Positions 12,001-24,000 of a stretch of DNA of 64,000 bases are shown piece by piece. This DNA comes from Oreocharis arfaki (Eukaryota > Chordata > Aves > Passeriformes > Paramythiidae). The stretch lies in assembly GCA_013398015.1 (NCBI GenBank), contig VZRR01015206.1, positions 1 through 64,000 of the forward strand, written 5' to 3'. Numbering within the stretch: position 1 is the first letter of the stretch; the number at the start of each line of letters is the position of its first letter. Below the pieces are notes generated by a model. It made no database searches, was not told the DNA's origin, and saw only the letters and a program-made list of their open reading frames with translations. The translations under genes were made by a program, and so were the position numbers.

Positions 12001-15000
12001 AAGGGATTAGTTTTTTTAACAAACCCCTGTAGATGAGTATTGCTTTCTCCTCAAGTGATCATTCCAGAAGGCTGGAGGACTGTTTATTGAGGCTAAACAC
12101 AGATGGGGAATATTGAAAAAGGGTAATTAGCCTCATTTTTGTCCCCCGTGCTCTGTGATTCCCCAGAGCTAACAATATTAAGATAGTGTGGAAAGTTTTA
12201 TAACTGTGTCAGGTCTAAACTGGGGCAGGTTTCCCAAGCGAGGAGTGTGTCCTGAGTATGAGTGGTAAAGAACTGGCATTTTCCACAGCTTCCACTCTTG
12301 TTCTCCCTTTCTCAGCAGGAAGGTTAGGGGAGAGGGTAACTTTGTGCTGCTGTGAGTAAAGATTTTAACTATCTCCTCTGCTCTAAGTCCCCTTATACCC
12401 AAATACCCATATGTGCTTTCTCAGCCTGATGTGCACCAGGTGTTTCAGTTAGGAGAATGTAGCTATGTTGAGCCACCTGGGGGTAAATTGGAGGGATTTT
12501 GGCACTTGGGATGCATAAGGTTGCTATTATACAGCAGACTACAGATATTAGCCTGCAAGCCTTCTTGATATGCCTGTTTGTCTTTCTCATCTTGTCCTTA
12601 TCCTGCCTCCATTTCCTTTCTGTGCAAAGATGGAGCTCTGCTGATGCACTTTTCCAAGGGCTTGCAGGGCACCTTGCTGGTCGCTGCTGAGCTGGGCACT
12701 TTGTTGACACACTGCAGCCTTGGCATCCCTTATGCAAGTTCTGTTTCTGGCTAGCAGGACTGGATTCAGCTGTGTTGTACTGGAGGCATCTGAGCAGCAC
12801 ACGGGGACAAGTCCTGGGCTATGGGTGTTGTGTTGTGCCCATGGTGTGATGGGTTGGGAGCCTTCTCTTCATCCTGGTAGCTCTACGCCTGGTGTAAGAC
12901 CAGGGTGCAGCAGACTGGTGTATTAGACTGACACTGCCACTGAACTGAAGCATGAAAATTTGGGTTTAATCCCCTTCTGCAGATTAGCTGGAGCTGTCAG
13001 CATAATGCTCATTCCAGCATGTATTCCTCCTTCCTTGTAGCAGTTTATGTGGGTAAGGGCACTGCTGGGAGCAGATCAAGCACTTGTTCTTAAATTAATC
13101 TGCTACATTTCACTACTGTAAGTGCTCTGTGGAACCCTTTCTGGGGCAGCCTTGACAGCAGGTGTTGTCTTCATGTGGTTTGTGCCCAGTGTACATAACT
13201 GGGGTCTTTTCCATGCATGTAGGTTGAGCATCACAGTTGGTAACTGTAAAAGGAAGGGTGATAAGTTCTTCAGTGGAAGTTGGAACTAACATACCCACCA
13301 CTGGGCAGCAAACCAGCAGGCTGGGTGGGTATGGCTCTGCCTAAATGCTTGGGTACCACTTTGAGCTTGGTTCAGAGATGAAGGGTCTTAAGAAAGACGT
13401 CTGTAAGTACTTGAGGCACTTAGTGATCCAGTTTCTAGTGTGTTTTCCTTATTACAACTTCTATATATGGAAGACATTTCTATTTTACAGTTGCACAACA
13501 CCTTGTACAGTAGCATCATCTGTGCTACCAGGCTCTGGTATGGTCCAAAAAATTAATAACTGTTCTGTGTTTTGGAAGTCTCATTATGCAGTTTAATAGC
13601 ATAGCAGTGTAATGAAATCTCTGTGGTAAAGTGATGAGAGTGAGTGGTTTTGTGTGTGAATTACAGGGGCTGCAAGTGGGCGAGACACTAGCTACTTGTT
13701 TTATTGCTGACAATATACTTATTTTCATGTTTATTCCTGGATTACAATGTGTGAATAGCATCCCAGTAAACAGTCAGGCAAATAGTTATTTTTCAAGTAT
13801 TTAAAAGTGAAAGGTCTTCTAATTTTCCTTAGTAATGACTGTGATTTCTTCCAGCTGGATTAATCACTCCCATTTCTCCCCATGAAGAGCAAGAATTGTT
13901 TTGGTTTCTACATGGAGAGAGTTATTGTCTCCCATAATAATGCAGACTAGAGGATTTCTTTTTCCTTCCTGGCCTGAGATCTGGGAAAGGTTGAAATGTG
14001 CATAACCTGAATTAATACCTTGTAAAGCTCTTTAATACTCTTCCGTCATTCCTGTTGGAGTGGTGCAGGAGTTGCTGCTGGCATCAGCCCAGCAGCAGCC
14101 TGCCTCAGAGCAGCTTTTGTTTCAGTTTACGAGGCAGTAAGTGGGTCTTGTGATGGAATTGCCTTGAAAGGTCACTTTTAATTACATTTCTGTCACATTC
14201 GTCTGTCCCCAGCTGGGCAGTCCTGGTGGAACAGGTTGCATACAGCTTCGCAGCTGAATTTCTGCAGTGGACAAAAATATATGTTAGAGCAGCTGCTGGC
14301 AGGCCAAGGGGAGCAAAGAAAGTGGACCTAAGTGTTGTATTTTGTGCCCAGCCGTTGTTACTGCTCCCTGAAGTGGAGGAGGGTGGGAGAATTGAAGCAT
14401 AACTAAGCCCTTGGTAGCAACCTGTCTTGTACCCCTGGATAGCTGAAGTGTCATTGAAGGCCTGTGCCAGACTCTCCCTGTGCATCGTGTGTTTCATGAT
14501 GAGGGTCCTCAGCAGGCAGAGGTTTCTGCTTTCTTGCCGTTTCAGGGATTGAGCATCTTCCTGTTCCAAGAGCTGGGGCTTGTACTGCTGGTCTAACCAA
14601 GAGTGTGCTATCTCTGTCAGAGTGAAAATCTCTGGAGCTATGTTTCATTTTTGCCTTGTGCCTTTCTTTTCCTCAGCTGGTAGGGGAGACGTCAGTCAGT
14701 TTTGTCTCTGGGTTGGAGAAGGCTGAAGATACTCAGGAGGTTAAGGTCAAAGGCCCAGTGCTGAGATCCCAGCTCTGCCACTGGCCTTGAAGACTTGCTC
14801 GCCATTATGTGTGTCCAGATCCTGTAAGATACTTAACTTCCAGATTCCTATAGGTTTGTGGGAGCTGAGCTGGGCTGTCATCTCTTAGCAGAGCCACTGG
14901 GAAGGCATGCTTTCAGTGACCTCTGCCTCCTTTCCCAGCCCCTGCCTCCTCTTGGTCCTACACTCTTCAAGGCCCAGAAACGTGCAGGGTTCAACAGCTG

Positions 15001-18000
15001 GGATCCAATCCAGGAGCAGGTCCCATGGCTGTATTGAGACCAGTGGAGAGTTGGGGGTTTTTTTCTGGGGCACATGGTTACTATGCTACACTTCTTGGAT
15101 TCGTGCACACTTGAGGTTGCCTGATGTTTCTCTCTGTGGCTCATATGCTCCCTTGCATGCCAGGGGTGCACCCTGATGGCACAGCAGTGCAGGGGGTGAC
15201 AAGAGGAGAGGGACCCTGCCAAGAGCCAGCACTGCAGAGTGCATAAGAGATGGTGCTGCTTCTCAGCTTGGCAGGGGTCAGAGCTGGCTGTTTAGATGCT
15301 GCATTTGAAAATAAATAGACTGTGTGATTGCATTGATCTGAACTCAGCCTCATGGTTGAGGGGAATTCTGTCTTATTGCTGTATGAAGACACCAAGTTTA
15401 TCTTGTCAAATGAAATCCATGGACATAGGGTAGCCTTTAGTGTATGACTGCTGCATGATGTGACCACTGTTGCCAAGGGCTGTAACTGGATGATGTGTTT
15501 GGGGTGTTCTGAATTGTGATGATGCTGTAGCAAGGCTTTTTTTTTCCTCCCTAAACTGCTATTCCCCTTTTCCCACCCCTTCCCTTACCAATCTGATCAG
15601 CAAACACTTCTAAATATTCATAGTGTGGGATTTGTCTCTATCCGCATGACTGCTATGGTTTGAAAGGCATGTGACAATGCAAGGGGGAAATGGGGTTAAT
15701 CTCCTCCTGCACTGGCAGAACAAGGCTGAGCAGTTGTACAGCACAGGCATTTATTCTTGTGCCTTTTCCACTGCATTTGCAGTCTGTGGAGAAGGAGGAA
15801 GGAAGTTTCAGATGCTGATTCACTGCCAGGATGGAGACACGGATGCACTAGTTGTGTGCAAGTGAGATTTCAGGACATCAGTGCCTCCAGGGTTAACAGA
15901 ACTCTGTGTCACTTTCCTTGATGCCAGCCCAGCAGAAACCTGTCTGGGGCTGCAGCTCCTGGGGTTTCTCTATGACTATTAGCCAGTTCTAACATGGAAG
16001 TTGTGGGGTCAGGTTGGTGGGTAGGAAGCAAGCAGTGATTAGCCTGACTTGTAGCCGGAGGAGATCCCATGACCAGCCAGGCTTTCAGCCTCTCATCAGC
16101 ATATGCTCTAGACCAGGGATGAACCTGCACACCCTTGCTGGAACAGTTGCAGCCAGAGGCCCAGGCTGCAGGAGGGTGAAGATGGAGGATTGTTTCTTCT
16201 GTGCTGACTGAGCTGTGGGTCAGGCTGCCTCTGTGCCCATAGAGCTGCAGGGCCCTGGAGAGGCCTACAGGCTTGTGCTCCATGGGAGCAAAATTGTTAG
16301 CTTGGCAAATCAGGACAACCTCATTAGGAGCTACTGAGAGCGTGAAAGGCGTGTTGCTGGAGGCAGGTCATGGTAAATGAGAGGGCTAAAGTAGCTGGGG
16401 TTTTCTAACAATTAATTATTGAGTGGTTTTCTAGAGATTCTTTCTCATGTTTATAATTCATTCCCTGCTGTAGATGCCATATTGATTTATAATTTTTTGA
16501 AGTTCAATATTTTGCACCCTCGGGGCCTCAAACAAAAATTAACTAGAAAATGAGAGTAAATTTCTGCATTCTGCCTTGTCAGAGCTTTCTCTCCTGTTCC
16601 CCACTCCCATAGCTGGTTTCCGTGCTCTGGTTTGGGTTGCAGATGTTGCCAAGCCTGTGTGCCGTGGGCTGTGAGACGTGGGTGGCAGAAGAGCTGCCTC
16701 ACTGACCAGCAAATGAGAAAATCAAGAGCCCAATTAAGAGCCTGGAATTGCCCCCAGTGACCTGAGGAGAGCATTTGGTAACTGCCAGTGAGACAGGCCT
16801 ATTTGAATGAATAAGCATTCCAGTTTGCTGAAAGGAAAAAAATCCCCTCCTCCCCCAGCTCTAATTAGCTACTCTTTTCCTTTTCTCTGCCATGAATATA
16901 GAGGGTTTGTCACTGGTATGAAATCTTAACAAGATGTGTGTTCTTCAGCTTGCAGCTGGCGAAGGTGATCTCTGTGCAGGGGATGTGGGGACTCTTAGAC
17001 CTGTTTTCTGTGTGTCCTTGATGGATCTTTGATTTTACTGTTGAGTACAGCTCTTTCTTACCCTCTGGTTTGTCTCTTTTCCTCCAACAGAGTGACTAAA
17101 GAAGTGGACTCAAACTCAAAAGAAGCAAAATCTTTTCTGAAGCAGCAAGAGAAACTGCAGTCAGCAGCTTCAGCTTCCTTGCCGACAGTCTCGGGGTGAG
17201 TATGGGATTTCCCTGCCCGGGTATGGGCCCTTAGTGAGAAAGATGGCACTCGAGCCAATAGTACAGGCTCTGCAGTATTTAATGGATGTTTATTTTCTGC
17301 AGAGTTTCAGTGGGAACAAGACTAGGCCTGGAAGGTGGGATGATTTGGGCTGGAGGGAAGCAACCCATGAGTTCCAGTGACTCACTTCATAGGTTCAGGC
17401 TCAAACTATTTAATCCTCATAAATCATTCATCCTAGTAAGGAAATAGTGGTTTGAATGTCTCGAGCAGCCTGATGAAACTGCAGGTAGCCAAGGAACATG
17501 CCTGAGATTGCCTGCAGTTTCTTTGACAGGTGCTTCTCGGGGCTATAAAAAGCCATGTCAGGCTGGGCTGTTGCTTCTTAGAGACTTTGGGTGAGCATTT
17601 AAATGAGAGATGTTTTTGCCTCTTTGATGTTCTCTAATATCATTTTGGTGTGGATTTGTCACTTTCTGTTCAAGCTCTAACACCTAATTCTGAGATTATC
17701 ATAATGCTTGTCAAAAGATACAAGGAGGTCGGGTCCCCTGTGCATCTGACATGCCACTCTGGTTTCTTGATGAGCTTGGGAGATCACCAGCTTCTTAGGA
17801 ATAGAGGAGATGCTTCTGTGTTTCAGTGATGATTTCCATTTAAGTCAGTTGTTTGCATTTATATTTGAAAGACATAAGCTGCGTATGATGTGATCACACA
17901 GAAACAATACCCATCAAATAAATACATTGTCCTTCCCATCTGCTTAGAGCAATTCTCCAGTGTGAATTAAGGCTGCCTTTCCCAGAGATGCTGTTATTTA

Positions 18001-21000
18001 CTTGCTGCAGCTGGATTGTCACTCATTTTTCCAGCTAAGTGTTGCATAGCTTGTACTTAGCTCAGGGTAGTGAAAGCATAGTGTGTGTGTGCATGACCCT
18101 TAACAGCTGCTGTTCTTTGAGCTGAATGAAGGCATAGATGAGCATAGTCTTCGTGCTCTTGTTCACACTGCACAACGCTTCGTCCCTGCAGAGCTCGTTA
18201 ATTGTAACCTAAGTGTTGTGTGCAGGGTTTTGTGCTGGAAAACTTGCCTTGGGTTTGGTTGGCATCCTTTGTGCAGTTTTGGTGGCCGAAGTTTGTTTGA
18301 GTGGAGGCTGAATCTGGGGCAGCTCCTCACTGTGCACACTGCTGGTGGTCCCATGTCTTCAAACCTGCCTGCCAGTTTCCCCAGCAGCTGCCCTGGTGCT
18401 CTGAGTGCAGGCAGGTTTGGCAGCCCACTGGGAAAGCTCCAGGGGCTATTCACCTTCCAGTTCTGCAGAGATCAGGCCCAGGGGAGGAGCTGGATGGCCA
18501 GTGGGCCTGTGCAGCCTGGTCACTACCAAGGGGCATGGTTGCTTTCACTGGAGCTTGGATTGCTCAGGAGTAATAGCCAGAGCCCAGTTTGAGTTAATGT
18601 TGCAGATAACTGAAGAATTCACATCAAATATGGAAAAATGTGGACTAAAAATTAATATAAGAAATAATGAGTTCAAGGACTTCTTTAGCTTTCGTTCGGT
18701 GTGATTATTTTGGAAGCAGCTTAATTAGGTCATTGTTCAGCTTGCTGATGTGTGATGTCCTGCCGACAGTTGCTTGCCCAGAACATGAGGTGGAGAAGGG
18801 TGAGGAAAAATACCCTGGGCTTGTATGTCTTGCCTTTCTTCAAAGCACCAAACCCCAATGCAGCACAGCCCCAAATGCCTTTCCTTTTGCAACCTCTTGC
18901 AGTGCATCCTGGCTTTGTGCAGGGATCCTATGACAGAGGAACAGTAGTGGTGTTTGGATCAATGTGTGGAACAGCCCAGCTCTCTTGAAGCTTTAGTAGG
19001 AGGTTCTCTGAGGCAATCTGGCCAGCATGGGTCCTCTGATCTGAGAGTGCTCCAGGGTGTCTTGGACTAGTATCCAAGACTGATCCCTGAGACTGCCAGC
19101 AAACATGCTTGCCTTTGGGCTTAGGAAGATGCTTCCAGCTGGGAAGCCAGCCAGGGTATTTTCAGGTGAGAAAACTACTAGCAGGCTTGTGGTATTCCTT
19201 AAACCCAGACGCAAGTCCCTTATGTTAAGGAAATTACAAAGATCAGATTTTAGACTTGAGCCAAGCTATCCAGACTCTGCTGCTCTGGAGCAAAGAGCCA
19301 CAAGCCTTGGTGACATGCCAGAGCAGTGCTTGGGGACCAACAGAGCCTGGCATAGCCTGACAGTTCTTTGCAGGTACCTTTTGTCTACTTAAAATAGAAG
19401 TTTTGGGGGAGAGGGTACATTTTTCCCTTATGCATTATGGGAGAACCCCAGTCTATTGCCACAAGGCAGTGAAAAACGTGATTTTGGGATCCTAGCTGTG
19501 CCTATGGACACCCACTGTGCTGTGAGCCATTGTCAGCTCCCAGGAGCTGTGTCATCTATTTTAAAAAAAAAAAAGCCTTGCCCTGTGTGCGGGGAATTTG
19601 AGCAGCTGAGAGTGGCCTCTCCATCTGGCTTTTCTTTCTTCACCTTGCAAGCAGCATGTATTATTTCTGAATGCAGCCAGCCTACCCTGCATTTATTTAA
19701 TTTCCCTTCTCTAAACAGACAGAAGTAATCCAGAAAAGCAACGGTCACAAAACCAAACATCCGGCTCCACGTCTCCGTGTTACAAACCCTTGCAAACTAA
19801 CTGGTCCAGGGGAGGGGATGTTTGGGGCTGAAAGTGCATTTCCTGAATGTGTTTAACATCCATACCGGATGTGCTATAAAAAGCTAGATTTTTGCTTGTG
19901 AGGGACGTGGGGGTGGTTGGAGGAGAATAACTTAAACACTTGGCTGTAATTAAAGCCAGGAGTACAAAACAACCCATCCAGTTCTCTCAGCGGGCTTTGC
20001 TAGAAAGGTCAGAAGCCCTTGGTTCCCAGGGATGTGATGGTTTCCCAGCCTTCACATTATTCCCATCGTGTCCCCCTGTGACACACAGCTAGGCAGTGTT
20101 CTGTCAGCAGCGAGTATTGGTTTGCTGGAGAGGTTTGGGGTTGTGATGCTCCGTTCCAGTTGTTTCTCGTGTGTTTTTGGGTTCTGATAGGCTCTTGCTG
20201 ATGCTGTTAGAGGTATCAGATGTGGTGAGGGGACCCACTGATCCCTTCTGACTTGCTGCCCCAATAAATGGGTGGAAGGCTCCCAGCATCCAAAAAAAGC
20301 CCTCTACCCACCCAGCTAAGCCTTCTCATCCATGTGTTTTAGGGCTCGTTTCCTGTCCTTAACCACTGCTGCAGGACCTTTTGGGGAAAGAGTAGCTCCT
20401 GGCTGTAAATGAAATGCATGACCTGATGGAGGGATCAGTGGGCATTCCTGGTACTCCAAGAGATGTTTTTTGCCCTCTCCCCAGGCCAGGCAGGACCTGT
20501 GAGCAGGGTCTGTCATCTCTGCACTAGTAATCCCATTTTACAACCAGCATTTCATATTCAGAGGATGTTAAAGCAGATGAAATCCTCCAAGCAGCTTACT
20601 GCAAAATGATTCTGTGCTTGTACTTGTGAGACACGACAGGGGGTTGAGCTCCAGGCTGGGAAAGCCCTGCACTGACCCAGCCCTGCAGTGGGAGCAGCTG
20701 CGATCTGCCCATCAGTCCTTGGTGCTTGTCAAAGCATGGTGGCGTTGCACAGGGAACAGTGCTGCTGTAGCAGTCCTGAAAATAGAAAAAATGTAGTTGG
20801 TGGATCTTATTTGAGATTCTCCTCTAGGCAGCTGTTTCTACAGAGCCTGAACAGGAGCCAGGAAGAAAAAGAGAGGTTTTTCACTGGCTTTGTTCTTGCT
20901 TTTGCTTATTACCGAAACCATTTGTAATTAAACGTGGACTTGCTCACTCAGCCCAGCTGTTGCTTTTCTGTTTGATCCTGCCTGAAATTACAGTGGTGGA

Positions 21001-24000
21001 TGTGTGACCTCCTGGGCCTTTTCGTGCCTTGTAGGCTGGTATAAACACAGGGGTACAATTTGCCTTTGAAGCAAGCAGGCACCGCTCCCACAGAGTTCAG
21101 GAGGTGCTGTGCTTGCCGACCCCTGAGCTGCGTTGGGACTGCAAGGGTTTGGACCTCAGTACAGGACCCAGCAGGAAGAGGCACTGCAGGAAAGCTCTGA
21201 CCCTGAGACACATACTTGCCCTGAACGAAGAAAGCCAGATAAACTCTAGCCTGTTCATGATGGATGCCTTCCTCCCAGAGCCTACCGTAGAGCAGTTCAC
21301 ATGGACTGACTACTAAATGGTGTGAAAAGCTTCAGGCTTTTGCTTTTAGAAATCGTTTACTCTACTGCATGCTAATGTTGGAGTGGAGGGACTCCAGCAG
21401 GAAAACGTCTGTTCATGGCTTCTCTCCCACCTTGAGTGTGCAGGAGGAGCCATGGTGGCAATCTTTATGTGAGGATAGGGGTAGTGGGAGAACCTGGTGC
21501 CTGTTTGCAGCATCCTGACATGGTACTGTAATTTCTGAGCCAACTTACCTCTCCAGCCTGGCCCCTCCTAGGAACTACTTTTTTTCCAAAGCTTTTTCTT
21601 GCAAAAGATGCTCTTACTGCGTGAGTTGGCTGGATCCCTTTGCTATCATGACCAAAACCAGTTACTTGAGATCATATGTGGACACTGGTGAGACAGACAC
21701 AGGCTCTCAGTTTCTGGAATCTTCAGATGATCCAGTACGTGCAGTACATGCGTGCCTCCAGGGAGCAATTTCGTTTCATAGCAAACCCATGGGCTTTTAT
21801 TCCTCAGAAAGCAGGAATTTATAGTCTTCAGCTCAGCATCAACTGCAAGCAATTATTTAGCTAAAACTCTTGGACATTATTCTTGTACAGGATGGATAAG
21901 AGTGCCAATAAAGCAAGTAATCAAGACCTTTGAGGGAGCTGGAGGTGGGGTTTTTTCAGTAGTCACTTAAGCACTTGACTAGTTCTGCTCATCCTAGTGA
22001 ATTCAAAGCTTCCCGTCTTTCACTTGCTCTTCCCTTGCTGTGCTCCAGAGAGTGCTGTTCTCCTAGACAGAGAGATCCAGCCCCTTGCACCGCAGCCAAA
22101 CGTCTGGGTGTAGTAGCACACGACATACTTTTCTGTGAACATGACGAACCAGCTAGGGGCAATACTCTGTGCCCTAGAGCTAGTTTTACTTATTTCCTAT
22201 TCATATGCTTTGGTTGTGAAAGATTAAATGTGGCAATAGCTGTTCCAAGTGAATAATTTCTCTTTGGGTCTTAGATCCCATGTTGTTATTGTCTTTAATT
22301 ATTCATTGTTAGTGTCTCTCTACTGTTTTACACGTATCCACTCTTAGAGTTAATGTGGTAACGAGGTTGGGTGAGTTTTTGGAATATCTTGGTTTTATTT
22401 GCTAGTGGAACTGAAATTAATTCCTCTATAGGGATGAGCGTGGAAAGGTGTTTGTGTGTGTCTGGAAGGGGAAGTTTGTTGTTGGGAAAAATAATCTGTT
22501 CAGTGTTGAAGTGTATTCATCAGCCACAGTACATAAGATGCTGATTGCTGCACAGTTGTAAATCATGTGAAACACCTCATCCTCTGAGCATCTCTCTTCC
22601 CTCTTGAAGTCAGTGCCACATGAAATGAGAGCCCACAGCACTGAGGGTGCCCATCTCGGCCCGTGCAGGTTGGCAGCAGCGAGGGCACCCACAGGGGTTG
22701 CACGGCCCAGCTGAGGAACCAAGTGAGTCTGGCTGTCTGAGCTGTGAGCCATGGCCACACTGCCATCAGATCCTCTGCTGGTGTCCTGACTGTTTCCTGC
22801 AGACAGGCTTATCCAAGGCTGCAGTCACCTCTGAGCCTTAGCTATGGGTGGGAGAGCTCTGCCATTTTGGGACTTTGCCCCTTTTCTGAGCAGTTCTTTC
22901 TCTTGAGCTTATGTTAAACCTGTTTTGATGAGAAGCAGAGCTCTGAGTGTGGGAAGTTTCATACTCACTCTCCCAGACTCAAAGCAAAACATGCACTAAA
23001 CATCCTTGTTTTAAACTAGTCTCTCAGGAGCAGTTCTTTCTTGTTCTCAGGCCAAATGAGTCAATGCCTCCTACCCCAGCCTCTGTTTTGCAACAGAAAT
23101 GAATGAGATTCTTTAGCTCCATGCTGTGCTTTCCTGTGGCCATGCTACCACACGTGTGGTTGCCTTTCTTTGGGGCAATGGCATCTTATTGGAAAGAAGT
23201 TTAGCAGTGCCTGTACAGCTCTGTGCCTTACTCTAGTCCTCTGTCTTGATGTGGCTAAGCTGGATCCCTGGGCTGGACTAAGTGGGATCAGCTGTTTCTT
23301 TTTCTAGTCTCGTTGGAGGTTCAGCAGAATGGAATCTCAGCTATTTGAGGACTTACTTCTCTAAAGCATCTGTCTTATAAAATAAAAACAACCCCCCACT
23401 AGTCTGAGGCCTTTGATAATTCCCCAATGAAAGTTGTGGGGCAGTTTTCCCTTAGGGCAGTACAGGTTTTATGAGGCTTATTTTCATATGCTTTCATCTC
23501 TTGGATCGTGAGCATTTCTCTTTCTCCCTCTGTGAAAATGATTGAGGAAATTAACTGCTAATGGGGAATGAAGCCAGCTGTATTTTTATTCCAGACCCCT
23601 AGCAAAGTTGTGAAGGGAAGCCCTTGTATCTTCCCATGTTGGACTTGCTCTGGTTAGAGTGAGAGGTGAGAAGGGCAGCCTTGCTTTGTGGATAAGGCCT
23701 AGGATTGAAGGTGGATGCTAAGAGCTCCTGTTCCCAGCTGTGCCATGCCTTGGGGTTGTGTCTACCAAGAAGATTTGTTTCCACTCCTGTTTTATTTTGC
23801 TTTTATAGTGCTTCCTTGCATATTAACTGAGCTGTACCATGTCCCTTGAGTGTCTCCCCCATACCAGATGTTTGTGTTACGTCCTCTTGCTTTCCCACAC
23901 TTGTGTTCGTCCCTTTTTCTCGTGTCAAGGAGCAAGTTCAGCTGAATCATTCTTCATAAAATATGAACCAAGTAAGTAAGGCTGGAGTGGCAGTCAGAGT

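Larger units (their letters stand above)
2893..17090 (+). other. CFDP1: CFDP1 intron 4 (14.2 kb)
   Basis: Large intron of mostly unique-looking sequence. Supported contents are a short TG microsatellite at 4646-4659 and a possible recursive splice junction at 11381/11382. I saw no CR1 copy of confident quality, no tRNA-type box pair, and no open frame with recognisable protein similarity. Open frames up to about 150 codons occur here on either strand, but they lack splice context or familiar motifs. Confidence 0.85.

Noticed and set aside
14105..14569. A 154-codon minus-strand frame in intron 4
   Set aside because: The translation shows no familiar motif and there is no flanking exon structure.
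19690..19719. Strong acceptor-like signal (CCCTTCTCTAAACAG) considered as a cryptic exon start
   Set aside because: No acceptable donor follows within a normal exon length. Similar isolated acceptors at 23050, 27511, 39427 and 40488 were dropped for the same reason.
21101..21303. A protein-like plus-strand frame after a CAG in intron 5, considered as a terminal exon
   Set aside because: The acceptor has a poor pyrimidine tract, there is no polyadenylation signal soon after the stop, and the peptide matches nothing I recognise.
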